This document shows, one piece after another, positions 34,993-48,728 of a stretch of DNA of 64,000 bases; positions within the stretch are counted from its first letter, which is position 1; the number at the start of each line of letters is the position of its first letter. Source of the DNA: Turbatrix aceti (Eukaryota > Nematoda > Chromadorea > Rhabditida > Panagrolaimidae); the NCBI GenBank assembly GCA_963969345.1, contig OZ017770.1:9976180-10040179 (forward strand), read 5' to 3'. The position numbers and the translations under genes were made by a program. The notes under the pieces were generated by a model that was given only the letters and a program-made list of their open reading frames with translations, ran no database searches and was not told the DNA's origin.

Positions 34993-37166
34993 ATGCTAAA
35001 GATTTTTTTGTTTTTACTAATCGGCTGGCAATGCCAATCAGAATACGTCATACCTTCTATTTTACAGATGATATACGATAACGAGGAAGTCTGTAAGTTT
35101 TTTTATAATCCAAAATATAAATATTTACTATGTTTTGATTTTTGCTCTTAGGCAGACATAAAATGCTAGGTGTACGGTGCCACACAAGGAAGGAGTACTT
35201 CCTCATGACCATTCCATAACGCAGGGTTGCACATGGAATGGCTATAACAGAAAGATTAGATGTAGGGAAAATACATAACCTTCATGAATGACTTTTGGAC
35301 TATTTAATATTTAACCGTCCTTAACAGGAATTTACGGATTTTTACACAAAAGAATAAATTTATTACAAGAATGTGCAAATCTGTATAGTCCATGCTTACT
35401 TTTTGTTACAGCAGACAGAGATCTCTGGAACTACAAAAATTTAATTTGGCGTTAAGGAATGTTTTTTTTTATCCAAAAAAATGTGAATCGAGGAACGCAG
35501 GGATTTTGTTTGCATTTAAACACAAAAATTTTTTGCTAAATTTATTTACTTTAAGACAGTAAATTCTTTTATCCAGATTTACTATTTATTTATTTATAAA
35601 GTGATAAAAAATACATCCTACAAAGAAAAAAAAATGTAGCACATTACTGACAGATACAAAAATTGTAGGGAAAAAGCGCAATAAGCCATATTCTCATCAC
35701 ACTGTACTTTTATCAACTGAATGAATCCCAAAAAAAATTAAATATAATCTCGTTGCAAAGTACATACCAATACTATCTCAGTTTTTTGCTCCAGAAAATT
35801 CTTAGAACACCGGATGCTTGAAAAAAAAATTTTCAACAAAATTTTTTGCAGGTGGAAATATGTTTTCCGATCCTTTGTGGCTACCGGCGATGGAAGATTG
35901 TCAAATTGGATGTGATATATCGACACAGATTTGTCAAGAAAATGTGGAACATCGTTTTCCAGGCCAGAGATGTTATAATCGTAATTTTTTTGATTTTTTA
36001 GAGGTTAAAATGGTTTAAAATTGTTTTTAGTACCGATGGAATGTTCAATTAAAATTAAACAAATGCTGAATGTCGCGGAGGATACACCGGCGCTACAGCT
36101 ACCTTTGGCACCACTTACTGACCCTCCACCGGTAAAATTAGCAGATCCGGTGCCGGTGCCGACAAGCAACTGCGCGCAGGAAAAAACCTATCTCTACGAG
36201 CAACCACCTATTCCACCACCGTCTACTTGGAGATCCTATCCAGACACTTATAATCATGAAATTGATGCACAGCCTCCTGCCTATGAGCCTCAGCCTCCTG
36301 CGTACGTTGTTGACGAAAGCGAAGAGGAGGAAGAAGGCAATGCTCTCTCCGAGGAACTTCCTTTTGTTCAGGAAGAAGCCGAAAACAATGCTCCGGTAAC
36401 GACTTGAAAATTTTTATTTTTTGTTAATTATTATAATTGAAGTTTTCGATTTTTGCTCTTTTTAAGATTTTGCAAGAGGAAATCTTCAAAAACACAATAA
36501 CACCTCCAGACGAAAATTCAAATGACAATTTTCAATTTTTTGGACCTCCTGATCCTGTTTTTATCTATTCAAAGCAAGTTAAGACTACGACTACAACTTC
36601 GACGACCCCAAAACCTCCGCCTGAACCGCCGCGAGTCACGTTTGTGATTCTGCACAAATTTTAATTTTTTTAAATTTGTTTTTAGTTATAAGCAAAGATC
36701 TCCGATGGCCTGGGACGGCATAGTCGACAAACTCGGAATCCGTCCATTCTACAGTATTGAGGAGGGAGGAAAAATTCGAGATTTCTCAGAAAACTGTTGT
36801 GAATGGGCTCTTAACGGATTTTGTGATCGAAATTGGCAGAGAATGCGGGCGTTGTGTCCCAAGAGTTGTGGAACTCTAATTTGCGCTTGTGAGACAATTT
36901 TTTAAAATTAAAAAAAATTTATTTTGAAGGAATAAATTTTTGCAGCTTCAAACGGAGCTCTAACCTGCAATCGAGCGATCGACGTCAACGTTCTGGACTG
37001 TTACTTCCGACGAAGACTTCTGCACGGCGTCACCACATTCGGAAAGACCAACATGACAAAACCAATGCTAGAAATGCCAATGGCAGCAACCTACTCGTGG
37101 TCGTATCCGTCGACATCTGAGACCCCACACAAGTTGTCACAAGTTTTAACAATAAAAAATCAGTAA
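34993..37166 (+). CDS. secreted ShK-domain protein with proline-rich region
   Basis: Six exons (34993-35092, 35852-35980, 36031-36395, 36467-36639, 36686-36888, 36946-37166) encode 396 residues. A signal peptide (1 to about 17) is followed by a cysteine-containing segment, then a long proline/acidic linker with repeats of QPPAYEP type and an E-rich run, a threonine/proline stretch typical of O-glycosylated linkers, and a ShK six-cysteine domain (NCCEWALNGFCDRNW through SCGTLIC). ShK domains are common in nematode secreted and cuticle-associated proteins; many are not channel blockers. The C-terminal part has two more cysteines. The 759-bp first intron holds a possible alternative exon (35152-35219) that would end the protein early. 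Confidence 0.75.
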
Positions 37167-37384
37167 ATTGACAATTATTAGCGATAATACCGCGTTCTCT
37201 GCTACCAATTACAGTTTTTGCATTTGCATATCCTTCAAAAAAATATAATAAATAATTAGACAGAATATCCCTTTTTTTAAAACCCACTACCGTCTTTTTT
37301 TCGCCCATTATCGCGCACTTATCTTTTTCTAAACAATTTGAGCACAAACAAATAAAAAAATAAATAAGTAACAACCAGAGTAAT

Positions 37385-39634
37385 TTACGTCTGTTTATTC
37401 CAGACAATTGTAATAATAGATTTCTCCGGGACCACAAGTGCAAGAGATTTTCCCGGTCGGCTTGTATCCTCTAAGGCGATTTTTTCTGAAGAATCTCCGG
37501 CGTTATGAAGGACGACAACCAGTTGTTGAGCCGGAGTTGAAAAAGCTAAACCGGAGATTGTCTCGTCGAGATGTTGTTCTTTGTTTTCGGTCATTTGAAC
37601 TCTGTAAGAACCAGGACGAACAAATTTGGAAAAGTGTCCGAGGGCGTAGAACATGGGCTGCTTGTAGAATTCGTCGCTGGATCCGTTGACAATTATGGGA
37701 GAATCTACGAAGTTGTCGCACCAGTTAGGGCCGCCTTTTTCGTTCAACGCTAGGTTCCAGTCAATCCAGCCGTTGGCGTAGTTTGAAATGTCCTTAAAAA
37801 TAATAAAAAACACATATTAATAAAAAATTTTAAATAACAAAAAAACAGTGATAAAACGAATAAAAAATATTTTGTCAGTAAAAAAAATGACAGTGATAAA
37901 AATTTTTTTTAATTTTTTGTTAGGTAAAAAAATACCTCAATAATGTCATTTGCGTACTGCTCGGCTCGGGACCAGTCGCCGAGTATGACTCCATGGAAAA
38001 GAGGAAGATATCCTGCAGATGCCTGAAAAATCATTCAAATATCCAAAAATCATTGTTTAAATGAAAACCAACTTCAGAGGCCAACAAAAACAGGTCGGGA
38101 TGCTTTTCGTGGACCCCAGAAATCAGGGAAGCAGGTGCGATAAAGTCTTCATACCAATGAAAAGCAACACCGTCGGCGTAAGATGCGGCCTTTGAATCTT
38201 CCATCACCTGAATAATTTTGTTTTTTTTTGTAAAAAAAATGAATTCAAGTTGTCATCTCACCCTGTTGACGTACGAATTCATGCCCCATCGTTGGTCACT
38301 GTATATCATGATTTTCAGATTATTCGAAACTGGTGATGCTTTCAGCGCCGGTCCAAGCAGACCCCCCAGAAAATCTCTGAAAATTAAAAAAAAAATATTT
38401 TGCAAGTCGAATTTTTTTTAATTTTCTACCTTTCCATGGGCGCAGTCATGAGCATAGTTTGCCAGCTATAGTTGGGTATGGCGCCGGTGCCAGGCTCATT
38501 TTGGATTGACAAGCCCCAAAAAGTCACATTGGCTTTTTCGTAAGCCTCGAAAAATCTGCAATATTAGTTTTTTGTCCGTTGATAGTAGTTTTTCAATTTT
38601 TGCCTACTTTATGAAATATTGTGCCCACGTTTGGTAGTATTTTCCGTTGACTTCTCCCTTCAGTGACCCACCACCTTTCATGTGCCCATTTGTTTTCATC
38701 CATCCCGGAGCCGACCAAGGAGTCGAGAAAAGTCGAAATTCTTCGTCCGAGGATACCAAACTTTTTGCATCTTTGATATATGGAATCTAAATAAATTATT
38801 GTTTCAAATTAATTTTCATTAATTCGCGTTGTTCTTCCGTATTGCGTTTAAACCGGCTTAGTCCTTCTTTTTTTGTCTTGCGCGCGCGCACTTCGTGGCA
38901 TTTTCGAGCGCGTTGCGCCAGCAAAAACTGCACTTTCAAGAAATGACAAAAAATGCGAGGGGATAAGCTAAGTCATTAGCCCCTACCTTCAAAGTGTAAT
39001 CTTCCTCCGTTAGGTTAAAGTGCGTCAAGACAAAATCGTCTTCGACGTCATCATACGAGTATTCTCGGATTGAAAAATCACAGCTAGCCATGGGGACCCG
39101 TCCAAAGGTATATCCAATGCCCGAACTACGACTGTAGTATTGCTTGAGCAGGGCGCGTCGTGTGAGGGGGCTCAGAGTATTCAGATTAATCCCAACAGAA
39201 TCTGTGAATGCCCCGCCAAAGCCGAAAATTTCTTGATAGGTTGTGGATGCGTTGATGATGAATCTGCGGCCGGCAGTGTTGGCTACAACAAAGAAAAAAA
39301 TTCTTTACTGGAAAAAAAACAAAACAAACCATCGGTTGTAAAACTAGCAGTTGTCCTTTCAAACCTCGATCCACTCTGAGAAGAGACATAAACGACCGAT
39401 TCATCACTTTCAACTTTTCCAAGCGGTGGAAAATCGTCACAGTAAGTCGAATTGCACACGCAAATTGTGCTCATCCCGACGCCGGAAAATGCCCTGGCAT
39501 TACACGGACGTTGGGCATGGACAAACCCTGCAAAATATTTTTTATAACAAATTGACAAAAAAAAACAAAAACAATTACTTACCGTTACAAAAATACAAAG
39601 TTAACAGAACAAGCAACCATCCTGTTTTTTTCAT
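37385..39634 (-). CDS. lysosomal glucosylceramidase (GH30)
   Basis: Nine exons (39634-39583, 39527-39330, 39282-38987, 38786-38608, 38555-38430, 38376-38262, 38207-38073, 38022-37936, 37792-37385) encode 531 residues, the normal length of this family. The enzyme removes glucose from glucosylceramide. The signal peptide covers about the first 17-20 residues. Family motifs include FGFGGAFTDS, STPWSAPGWMK, and ANGWIDWNLAL. The acid/base glutamate is E262 in SIQNEPG and the nucleophile E367 in LLASEASAG; their spacing of 105 residues equals that of human GBA1. Cysteines near the N-terminus (CVCNSTYCDD) match the family's disulfide region. Nematodes usually have several such genes; which one this is cannot be said. 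Confidence 0.93.
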
Positions 39635-39877
39635 CTTGACCTCTGATGTTCACAAACTTTTTACTCCTGCAATGACTGTTTATATGCGAATAACTGCATA
39701 GTTAGTCTTTGGTTTGCTATACGCATAGTATAGATAACATGTTTATCGCTTCTTCAGCCGGCAAAAAAAATCTCACTCCACTTTTCCAGAACTAACAATT
39801 TTTTTTGTTTTTCAATGTTTATTTTTTTTTGACAACAGAAAGACGTCGAGAAAAGTACGCAATTGAAAACAAAAACG

Positions 39878-40926
39878 TTAAATATGATCCAGAATGTAGG
39901 ACGACACAACTTTGTATGGCCGCAACTCGTAGTCAATGTATTGTTCATGATCCATGGCCACCTGATCCCCGTTAACACGATTGAGAAGCGCGACGCAGAC
40001 AATGCCGCTTTTGCAATTTGCGCGTTTTGTAAAAGCTGCAAACAACGTAGCTTCCATTTCGATGTTTTTGACGCCATGTTCTTTGAGAATGTTTAAAAAA
40101 GTCAATTTGTCCTCCTGTGTGTACTCGCAGAAAGCTCCATCTAGACGCATTTGACCTGAAAAATAAATGCGCGCTCACTTTTTTTTTTAAATAATAAATG
40201 AGCTTGGGAACATTGCTTACCTTCGTAAAAGTCGTCCGCGCAAAAAGTCTTTCCCTGAGCCACTGGGAGCCCGATTTTCTTGGCGACATTGCTTAACTCG
40301 TTTGACAATTTTTGATCCAAAGTAGCAACCCGTGAGACAGGTACACCGCAGATAACTTGGATAAATTCTTCCTTGAAGTAGTGATTAAGCGTGCCATTGG
40401 CGACGACAACAGTGCCAGGTTCGACGTCTACGCCGCCAGATGTGCCGAGTCGGATGAAGGTGACGTCAGTAGCATTGGCGTAGCTAAGTAGCTTGAATGT
40501 TTCCGATAACATGATAGATAACGAAGGTACACCCATTCCATGCTGGAACAAAAAAAATGATAAGAAATGTATACTGGAACAGAAAGAAAACACGTACACT
40601 GATCCACAAAACAGGTCCGGTTTTGTAGAGGACAAAACGCTCGGATTTAGAGAGGTTTTTAGGTTCTCCAAAGCCCGCTTCCTTGCCAAAGAGAGCAGCG
40701 TAGAGTGCGAGTCGGCCTCCACTCCCGCCTGTGCACACGAACTAAAAGTCAAGTTGTCATTACTCGCTTTTGCCGTCAATAAAATTAAAAAAAAACATGC
40801 CTTGACATCCGAAAAAACGGAAAAGTCCTCATCCGCTTTGGACAAGCCAAAGTGATAAAGCACGTCGTTGTCCAAGTCACGCAGGTGACGATTAGGTACC
40901 AGAACTGGATTGCTCTTCTCGGGCAT
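39878..40926 (-). CDS. upp: uridine phosphorylase, copy 1
   Basis: Four exons (40926-40801, 40741-40598, 40542-40221, 40155-39878) encode 289 residues. The enzyme splits uridine with phosphate to uracil and ribose-1-phosphate in pyrimidine salvage, in the cytosol. Motifs of the eukaryotic family: FVCTGGSGGRL, HGMGVPSLSIML, RLGTSGGVDVEPGTVV, DDFYEGQMRLDGAFCEYT and KNIEMEA. The first intron (40800-40742) starts with GC instead of GT; the paralogue at 42923 has GT at the same position. The other exon boundaries are identical in both genes, so they are tandem duplicates. The ATG at 40926 is used because the frame upstream has no ATG. Confidence 0.92.
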
Positions 40927-41760
40927 GCTTGCTTGACACACAGAACTGAAAAAGTATCAAAAAAAGTAAGAGTAAGATAAAAACCACCAGGCAGAGAGAC
41001 ACAACACGTCTGACTGAGCATTACAATACATGAACATGCACGAGAGTGGCGCAGGCTAAAATTAGGTTATAAGAAGAACACTTATCACAGTTATTACTAG
41101 TCTTAGACACCGGCTGAGACTAGTATAATGCGCATCATAATGCGATTAATCTCCTGCGCATAAAGTAGTATGCAATGTAGTGTTTCTACTACTTTTTACC
41201 ATTTATTCATTGTCAGACAAACATCGTTGTTTTCGGGGGTCTTTTTTTTCACGCCTCTTTTCCCAAGGATGAACCATCTTCGATTTGTCTGAGAAAAAAA
41301 AGTGGGAACTTAACTTGGACACGAAAAATCAGGATGATAAGCTGCTGGGAGAATTCAATTCACAGAAAGTTGCAAAACCGCAAAAATATTTATGACAATG
41401 CTCAGCGTTGTCATTGCTTTATCTTATCTGCGTGATCCTACATGCGCATGCGGATAAAACACGATTTCTTCCGGGGTATATCAATGCCTTGAATGTTTTT
41501 TTCTTTCATCCTAACTGATCGACGTAGTCTGTATAACTTTGATGATTTTTTAATGTTACCAAACGACAAAAACCACACTATGTATCAACGGACAAACAAA
41601 TGAGAAGTTGAAGTATTCCCTGGAGCTTTCTATAAAACAGTTCGTTATCCCAACTCTTATGTATAATATTTCACATCCAATTAAGCAGTAAAGTAACAAT
41701 GACATTTATCAAACACGAAAACAAAGTAAGCATGAAAAAAAAATATGCCACGGTGTCTAA
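40927..41760. other. intergenic, no gene recognised
   Basis: AT-rich sequence upstream of uridine phosphorylase copy 1. I see no exon. Confidence 0.45.
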
Positions 41761-41985
41761 TTAGCTAGGAGTGTTGTCTGAAGGTGGGGCAAAAGCCTTT
41801 GGCGCGTGATATAGCCAAGAAAACCTGCCAATCGTTTGCACACCCTCAAAAGAGCCCCATGGGGGGTCCGGTGTGATAGGTGTTGGCATCAACGTTGTCA
41901 AGGTGACTTCATAACCACGCATATCTTGGCCTCGGACTCGAGTGCATTTGCGTGTTTCGTGTTTTTTGAAAAAGTCACGATACAT
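41761..41985 (-). CDS. small ORF, 74 residues, unknown
   Basis: An uninterrupted frame with its own ATG, of balanced composition, containing LMPTPITPDPPWGSF and FSWLYHAP. It is richer in GC than its surroundings, as coding sequence here tends to be. It starts 142 bp from the start of the acidic gene at 42128, on the opposite strand, so the two could share a promoter. No family is recognised and no signal peptide or membrane segment is visible. It might be one exon of a longer gene or chance. Confidence 0.4.
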   Translation of the reverse strand: MYRDFFKKHETRKCTRVRGQDMRGYEVTLTTLMPTPITPDPPWGSFEGVQTIGRFSWLYHAPKAFAPPSDNTPS

Positions 41986-42127
41986 ATTTTTTAGTCAGTT
42001 GGCGAGTTTAGAATTTTTAGAAACAGTCGTTCTTTCGAAAATCTTTTAGAACAAAAGTTTCAACTGTTTGGTAGGTTAAATTAAGATACGTTAAAAAAAA
42101 CAATTAATCAGTTTTTAAGGAAAAAAA

Positions 42128-42643
42128 ATGTCCGAAGAAAACGACAACTTCCTCTATGACAACGATCCGATGGACTTCCCCTCGCCTGATGAACACTACG
42201 ACGTCTCTGACGACGACTCCTCGACCGACAACGACGAAGGCGAAGAGTACGCCACCATCGACACAAACCTGAATGTCCGGTTCTTCGCCCAATCGCCGGC
42301 TCCGACGCCTCCCAACACGGGCACGGGCTCGCGCCAGGCGCCGATGCCCAACACGGGCACGTCCTCGCGTCAGGCACTGATTCATCCCCTCACCACGACC
42401 ACGGGATCGACGGCCACGATGACGATGACGACAACGACCATGACAAATGGCCTGCCGATGCCTACCCTCAACCTGAGCAGCATCCACAACGGCGATACTG
42501 CTAGCGACTATGACTCCGGAACTCCGGAAGAGAATGACACCACTCTGGTGACGTTCGAAGAATTCGTCGCCACTTCGCAAACCCCGCGCCAGAAGAAGAC
42601 CAAGCACATGGACGCCCACCTCGAGCAGGAAGGGGAAGAATAA
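42128..42643 (+). CDS. intronless acidic low-complexity protein, 171 residues
   Basis: A single-exon frame beginning MSEENDNFLYDNDPMDF. The N-terminal ~50 residues are strongly acidic (DVSDDDSSTDNDEGEE). The middle is rich in threonine, proline and methionine, with the repeated word PNTGTxSRQA and the stretch TATMTMTTTTMT; the end is charged and contains a short basic patch (RQKKTKH). Codon use is GC-rich against an AT-rich background, which supports coding; absence of introns is unusual for this window. No domain is recognised. It lies between the two uridine phosphorylase genes and is transcribed the opposite way. The disordered acidic/basic pattern is compatible with a nuclear or regulatory protein, but this is a guess. 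Confidence 0.65.
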   Translation: MSEENDNFLYDNDPMDFPSPDEHYDVSDDDSSTDNDEGEEYATIDTNLNVRFFAQSPAPTPPNTGTGSRQAPMPNTGTSSRQALIHPLTTTTGSTATMTMTTTTMTNGLPMPTLNLSSIHNGDTASDYDSGTPEENDTTLVTFEEFVATSQTPRQKKTKHMDAHLEQEGEE

Positions 42644-42654
42644 CTGACTCATGT

Positions 42655-42770
42655 TTGGCTCTCTCGTAACATTTTTTTTGTAATTTTTTTTAGCCAAATT
42701 CTCTTGTAACATTTTTTTGTAATTTTTATAGCCAAATTCTCTCGTAACAATTTTTGTAATTTTTTTAAAT
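42655..42770. repeat. three-copy ~40-bp minisatellite behind the acidic gene
   Basis: AGCCAAATTCTCTCGTAACA followed by TTTTTTGTAATTTTT is repeated three times with small changes just after the stop codon, so it probably lies in the 3' UTR. Confidence 0.75.
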
Positions 42771-42922
42771 GATTAAAAATGATCTCTATTTCAGTATTTC
42801 AAGCAATTAACATTTTTTCATCTTTATAAGCTGTAATTTAAAGTAAAACATGTAATCGTAAAATAAAATACAGTCTCGAGTCAGTTTAAAGCTTTATACA
42901 GTGCAACAGAGTTGAAAAAGGT

Positions 42923-43942
42923 TCAGATGTTAGCTCGGATGAAGGCGGAAACAACTTTGTAGGGTCGGAGTTCGAACTCGACGTACCGGTTGTGGTCAAT
43001 GACAATCTGGTCACTCTTGCTGCGGTTGAGAAGCGTGACACAGATAATTGCACTCTTGAAGTTGGCACGATGCGTGAGCGCGGCAAAACCGATAGACTCC
43101 ATTTCGATGTTTTTGACATCGCGATCTGCGAGCAGCTCGAGGAAGGCCAGCTTGTCTTCCTTCGTGTACTCACAGAAAGCGCCGTCCAACCGCATTTGGC
43201 CTAGAAATACTCAGCCTTGTCGTTGAAAACTTTTTCCCTGTCACCAACCTTCGTAAAAGTCATCCGCGCAGAATGTTTTACCCAGAACGACTGGAAATTG
43301 CAGATCAGAGGCTGTCGTTGAAAGATCCTTGATCAGATCCTTGTCAAGGACAGCAGGTCGTGCCACGGGAGTACCAAAGATCACCTGGACAAGTTCTTCC
43401 TTGAAGTAGGGGTTGAGTACGCCGGTGGACACGACGACGGTACCGGGCTCGACTCCGACACCTCCGGACGTTCCCAGACGAATGAATTTGACATCGCTAG
43501 AGCCGGCGTAGTGCAAAAGCTTGAAAGTTTCACAGAGCATGATGGAGAGCGATGGAACACCCATTCCGTGCTAAAAATGAATAAAGATGAGAACAAAAAA
43601 AAATGGAACACATACGTTGATCCAGAGAACCGGTCCGGTTTTGTACAGCACAAAGCGCTCGGATTTGGAAAGATTTTTTGGATCTGGCAATCCCGTTTCC
43701 TGACTGAACATCTCGGCGTAGTGACCTAGGCGCTTGCCGCTGCCACCGATGCACACAAACTGAAATTCAAAAAAAAACATTGAAAATGCCTTCAGGGTTG
43801 AAATTCTCACCTTGACATCCGAAAACGAGGTAAAAAAGTTTTCAGCAGACTTGATGAGTCCAAAATGGAACAACACGTCATCTTTCAGCTCGGTAAGATG
43901 ACGATTCGGAGCATGGACCACGTTGTTTTGACTTTCAGGCAT
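42923..43942 (-). CDS. upp: uridine phosphorylase, copy 2
   Basis: Four exons (43942-43811, 43759-43616, 43570-43249, 43200-42923) encode 291 residues. Motifs match copy 1: FVCIGGSGKRL, HGMGVPSLSIML, RLGTSGGVGVEPGTVV, DDFYEGQMRLDGAFCEYT and KNIEMES. Exons 2, 3 and 4 have exactly the same lengths as in copy 1, which shows tandem duplication; sequence has since diverged substantially. All introns here are GT-AG. Function as for copy 1: reversible phosphorolysis of uridine for pyrimidine salvage. Confidence 0.92.
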
Positions 43943-45025
43943 TGTAACGGTTTTGAATGGTCGCTGGTTGCGTTGTTGTCGTCGTCGTATGTACTAACTG
44001 AAATAATGTGTGAGTGTAGAGGGGTAGCAAGAAGCGACAGGCAAGAAAACGATTGAATGAATGAATGAATAATAATCTCATAAAAATCGCGCAATCAATG
44101 TTGTTGTCATGGGATCATCTTTTTTTCTTGTCTTTACTGGATAAACGCCAAAAATACTTCAAAAACACGCCAAGTATAATTAATTGGATATACGCGCTAT
44201 CAGCTGCAAACTGGAGAAAAAAAAGAAGACAATGAGATTTTCATTGTTTTCAACGAAAAAATACTGATTTTTTAGGGGCACCTTTTCTGGTACAAACTGA
44301 TTTTTGGTAAGAACAAACACTTACTTTAAAATAAATGTGTGTTCGTTCTCTCGATTAGATAGTATTTATGTATACCGGAAGTTTTACAGGCCACGGCGAC
44401 AGTAGAGATAATAATAGTCAAAAAAAGTTTGATAGCAGCTAAAAAAATGCTTTTTCCAGCGTTTTCAGTTGAAAGTACAAAATAGACCCAAACAGTCTTG
44501 TTACGCTCATTAGATCAAAATAAATAACAATCGAGATTATTAAATGTGACGTAAAATGATGAGACGACGTGTGATTAATCACTTGAAACGAAAATTAATC
44601 TGTGACACCCTCTACTCCATGTCTTCGTCCCTTCGGTAACAATGACGCATTCATTGTTCGCGTGACGATCAAGTGATGGAACATAATTGCTCAAACCCTA
44701 AAGACCAAAAAAACAGTCTTTCATTGTTGGTTCAAATTTTGTAAATATATAATAGTTAAGCAGGGATTTTTGACCATTGTTCGGGGCGTCGAAATCCTCG
44801 ATTGCGGATTTTGTAGAAAAAAAATAAATACACAATGAATGGTGAATTTGGGTCAATCCACAAAAGGAGGGGTGGATGGAGACGTTTTTAAAGCGTGTCT
44901 TGATCCTGAAACCCAGGGGATATTGTTGTTATTCTTCCTGCAAGAGTGCATCTGCTTCTGAACGCGTTCAACCTGTACTTTTCATTATTTTCTCTGACAT
45001 ACTTGAATATTTTCACCTTTAATCG
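43943..45025. other. intergenic between divergent genes
   Basis: No exon recognised. A short GAAT-type tandem repeat (ATTGAATGAATGAATGAATA) lies near 44053-44072. Confidence 0.45.
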
Positions 45026-45624
45026 ATGGTATCAATATCACTTTCTCGAACCTTTGTTTTACTTTTCCTTTGTTTTATTCCATCTATAACAGGAGAAAAT
45101 GCAGTTTCGGCCAACGACGAAACAGGAGACCAAAGTCGTAAGTCCAATACATACAGTCACGTCTTTGGTCTTCAATTTATCAATTTGATAGGTATTTTTT
45201 AGAGTTCCGGCAATATACCTGCATTGAACGAGACCCGACGGACATTTCTGATTGTCGGCTGACTTTTATGACTGCTGACGATGAACCGGCAACGATAACT
45301 GATAGTGGATGCTTTATTGTATGTACTATACAGTTTTTTTTTTTCAATGTGTAACTAAGGAGTAAAGCAAATATGATTTTTCAGGAAAAAGACATGACTA
45401 ATCACGAACTTCGAAATTTTTGTCCCCTGCAATGCGGCAATGCTGATTTTGCCTACGTTATCGCCAAGCGCCCGGATACGGGGATCTGCATTGAGGACAA
45501 AACCTTTGGCATCTCTCGTCGACGTCACGACTGGTTCCTCTGGCGTGCTGGTGAATGTCTAACCGAGGAAATGCAATATGACTTTGGTTGCATAAGTTCT
45601 AAATTCTCAGACTCTAGCAAGTAA
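45026..45624 (+). CDS. secreted cysteine-rich protein, 155 residues
   Basis: Three exons (45026-45137, 45203-45318, 45385-45624) close in frame. The first exon is a signal peptide (MVSISLSRTFVLLFLCF, cleavage likely near ITG-EN). The mature part has eight cysteines (YTCIER, SDCRL, SGCFI, NFCPLQCG, GICIED, GECLT, FGCIS), enough for four disulfides. I recognise no domain. The single-domain size and even cysteine count suggest a small extracellular protein. Confidence 0.75.
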
Positions 45625-46812
45625 TAATCCCTTTTGTTTTCGTCTTTGTCCTTGCTCAGTTTCGGCGTCTTCTTTTCTCGGTTGCGGCAAATCGATCATC
45701 GTTGTTCTTGTCAAAACATGTCGTTTTTTTCCTCATCCTGTGTGATAAATTTATAACCAATGACTTGACACTTGCCAATTGAGGTTATGCAATTATCCCG
45801 CTGCGCGAGTTGTGTTGTCCTCTCAGTCGCTTGCGCGAGAGCGAGAGCGAGAGCACAAATACACGCGCACGGGCGCGCATCATCTCCTCGCCTTTGTCGG
45901 AAGCTTTAAAGTGTGAAATGATCCAGATCTTAATTTTTTGACTACACATCTTTTACCGCACAAATGGCTAACAAATGGAGACAGATTTTTGTTCATTTGC
46001 ATTTTTTTCTTTGTCAATTAGAAAACTAAATGAATGCTATATTTTTTTTTGATTTTGGTGAAATTCAAAACTCTCTGGTATAAACACATAAAATGGTCAA
46101 CAGGCGCCGAAAAAAGTGGAAAGTAACAATCGACAGAAAAAAGAATTCTGCAAAAAAAATCTAAATATTTAAAATTGATTTTTCCATCAGAAATGCGTGT
46201 ATGAGCAAAAAATCAGCATACCCTGCCCCCAGGCAAACTAAGCCCTGTGGCAAGAAATGACAAAAAAAACTGATGAATGTCACAGTTTCCAAAAGCCTAC
46301 AAAGGAGGGGTAAAAGATTATGCTGCCGTACCCGGGGCCAATTTGTTCTATGAAGCATAAAACGCATCACCAAACGGCATCTTCCTTTTTTTCTTCTCTC
46401 TCTCGTCTCTTCTACCGCCAGTAAATGAAAAGCAAGCCTACAAGAGCAAGAGGCGTTTCTTGCAGGAATGGCATTGAGGCATGGGGATACTGTATCCAGT
46501 GAGCATCTCCCCTCTCTTTCACTCGAAAAGGAAATGCAAGAAGCTGCGAAAACAGCCGCCCTCATTTGGCCCGGTCACGAACTCGATTGAACGTTTACGC
46601 GATAAACTTGACTCTGTTTAAAACAGTCGGTAGTGGCTTCTGTTGCTTTTCTGCCCCTGCTACGGCAACAAAGCTTATACATTTAACGGTATATGCCAAA
46701 GAAAAATTCTATTCTCTCCTGTTTGTGGTAGTAGTGGTGTGCTTACAGGCTTAAAACAACGAGAAAAATTAAGCCTTAGCAAGCCCTTAGATTAAGAGAC
46801 CAAAATAATCCA
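45625..46812. other. intergenic, upstream of the homeobox gene
   Basis: Contains a GCGAGA microsatellite (about 45833-45855) followed by a GC-rich alternating stretch (ACACGCGCACGGGCGCGCA). A 134-codon frame on the minus strand (46161-46565) looks accidental: basic, serine/cysteine-rich, no family. The region may hold regulatory DNA of the homeobox gene. Confidence 0.4.
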
Positions 46813-48593
<1,781 letters not shown>

Positions 48594-48728
48594 TTTTTTT
48601 TCTTTTTTTTTCCATTTTTATTCATAGTTGTTCTTCCTTTCGCAAATTTATGCTCTGTACACTTTTTTAAACATGCTCACAACATGAATAATAATAATAA
48701 TGTTACAAGAAACAGACCAGGTCACCGG

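Noticed and set aside
46161..46565. 134-codon frame upstream of the homeobox gene
   Set aside because: No signal or domain, odd composition, and located where regulatory DNA is expected.
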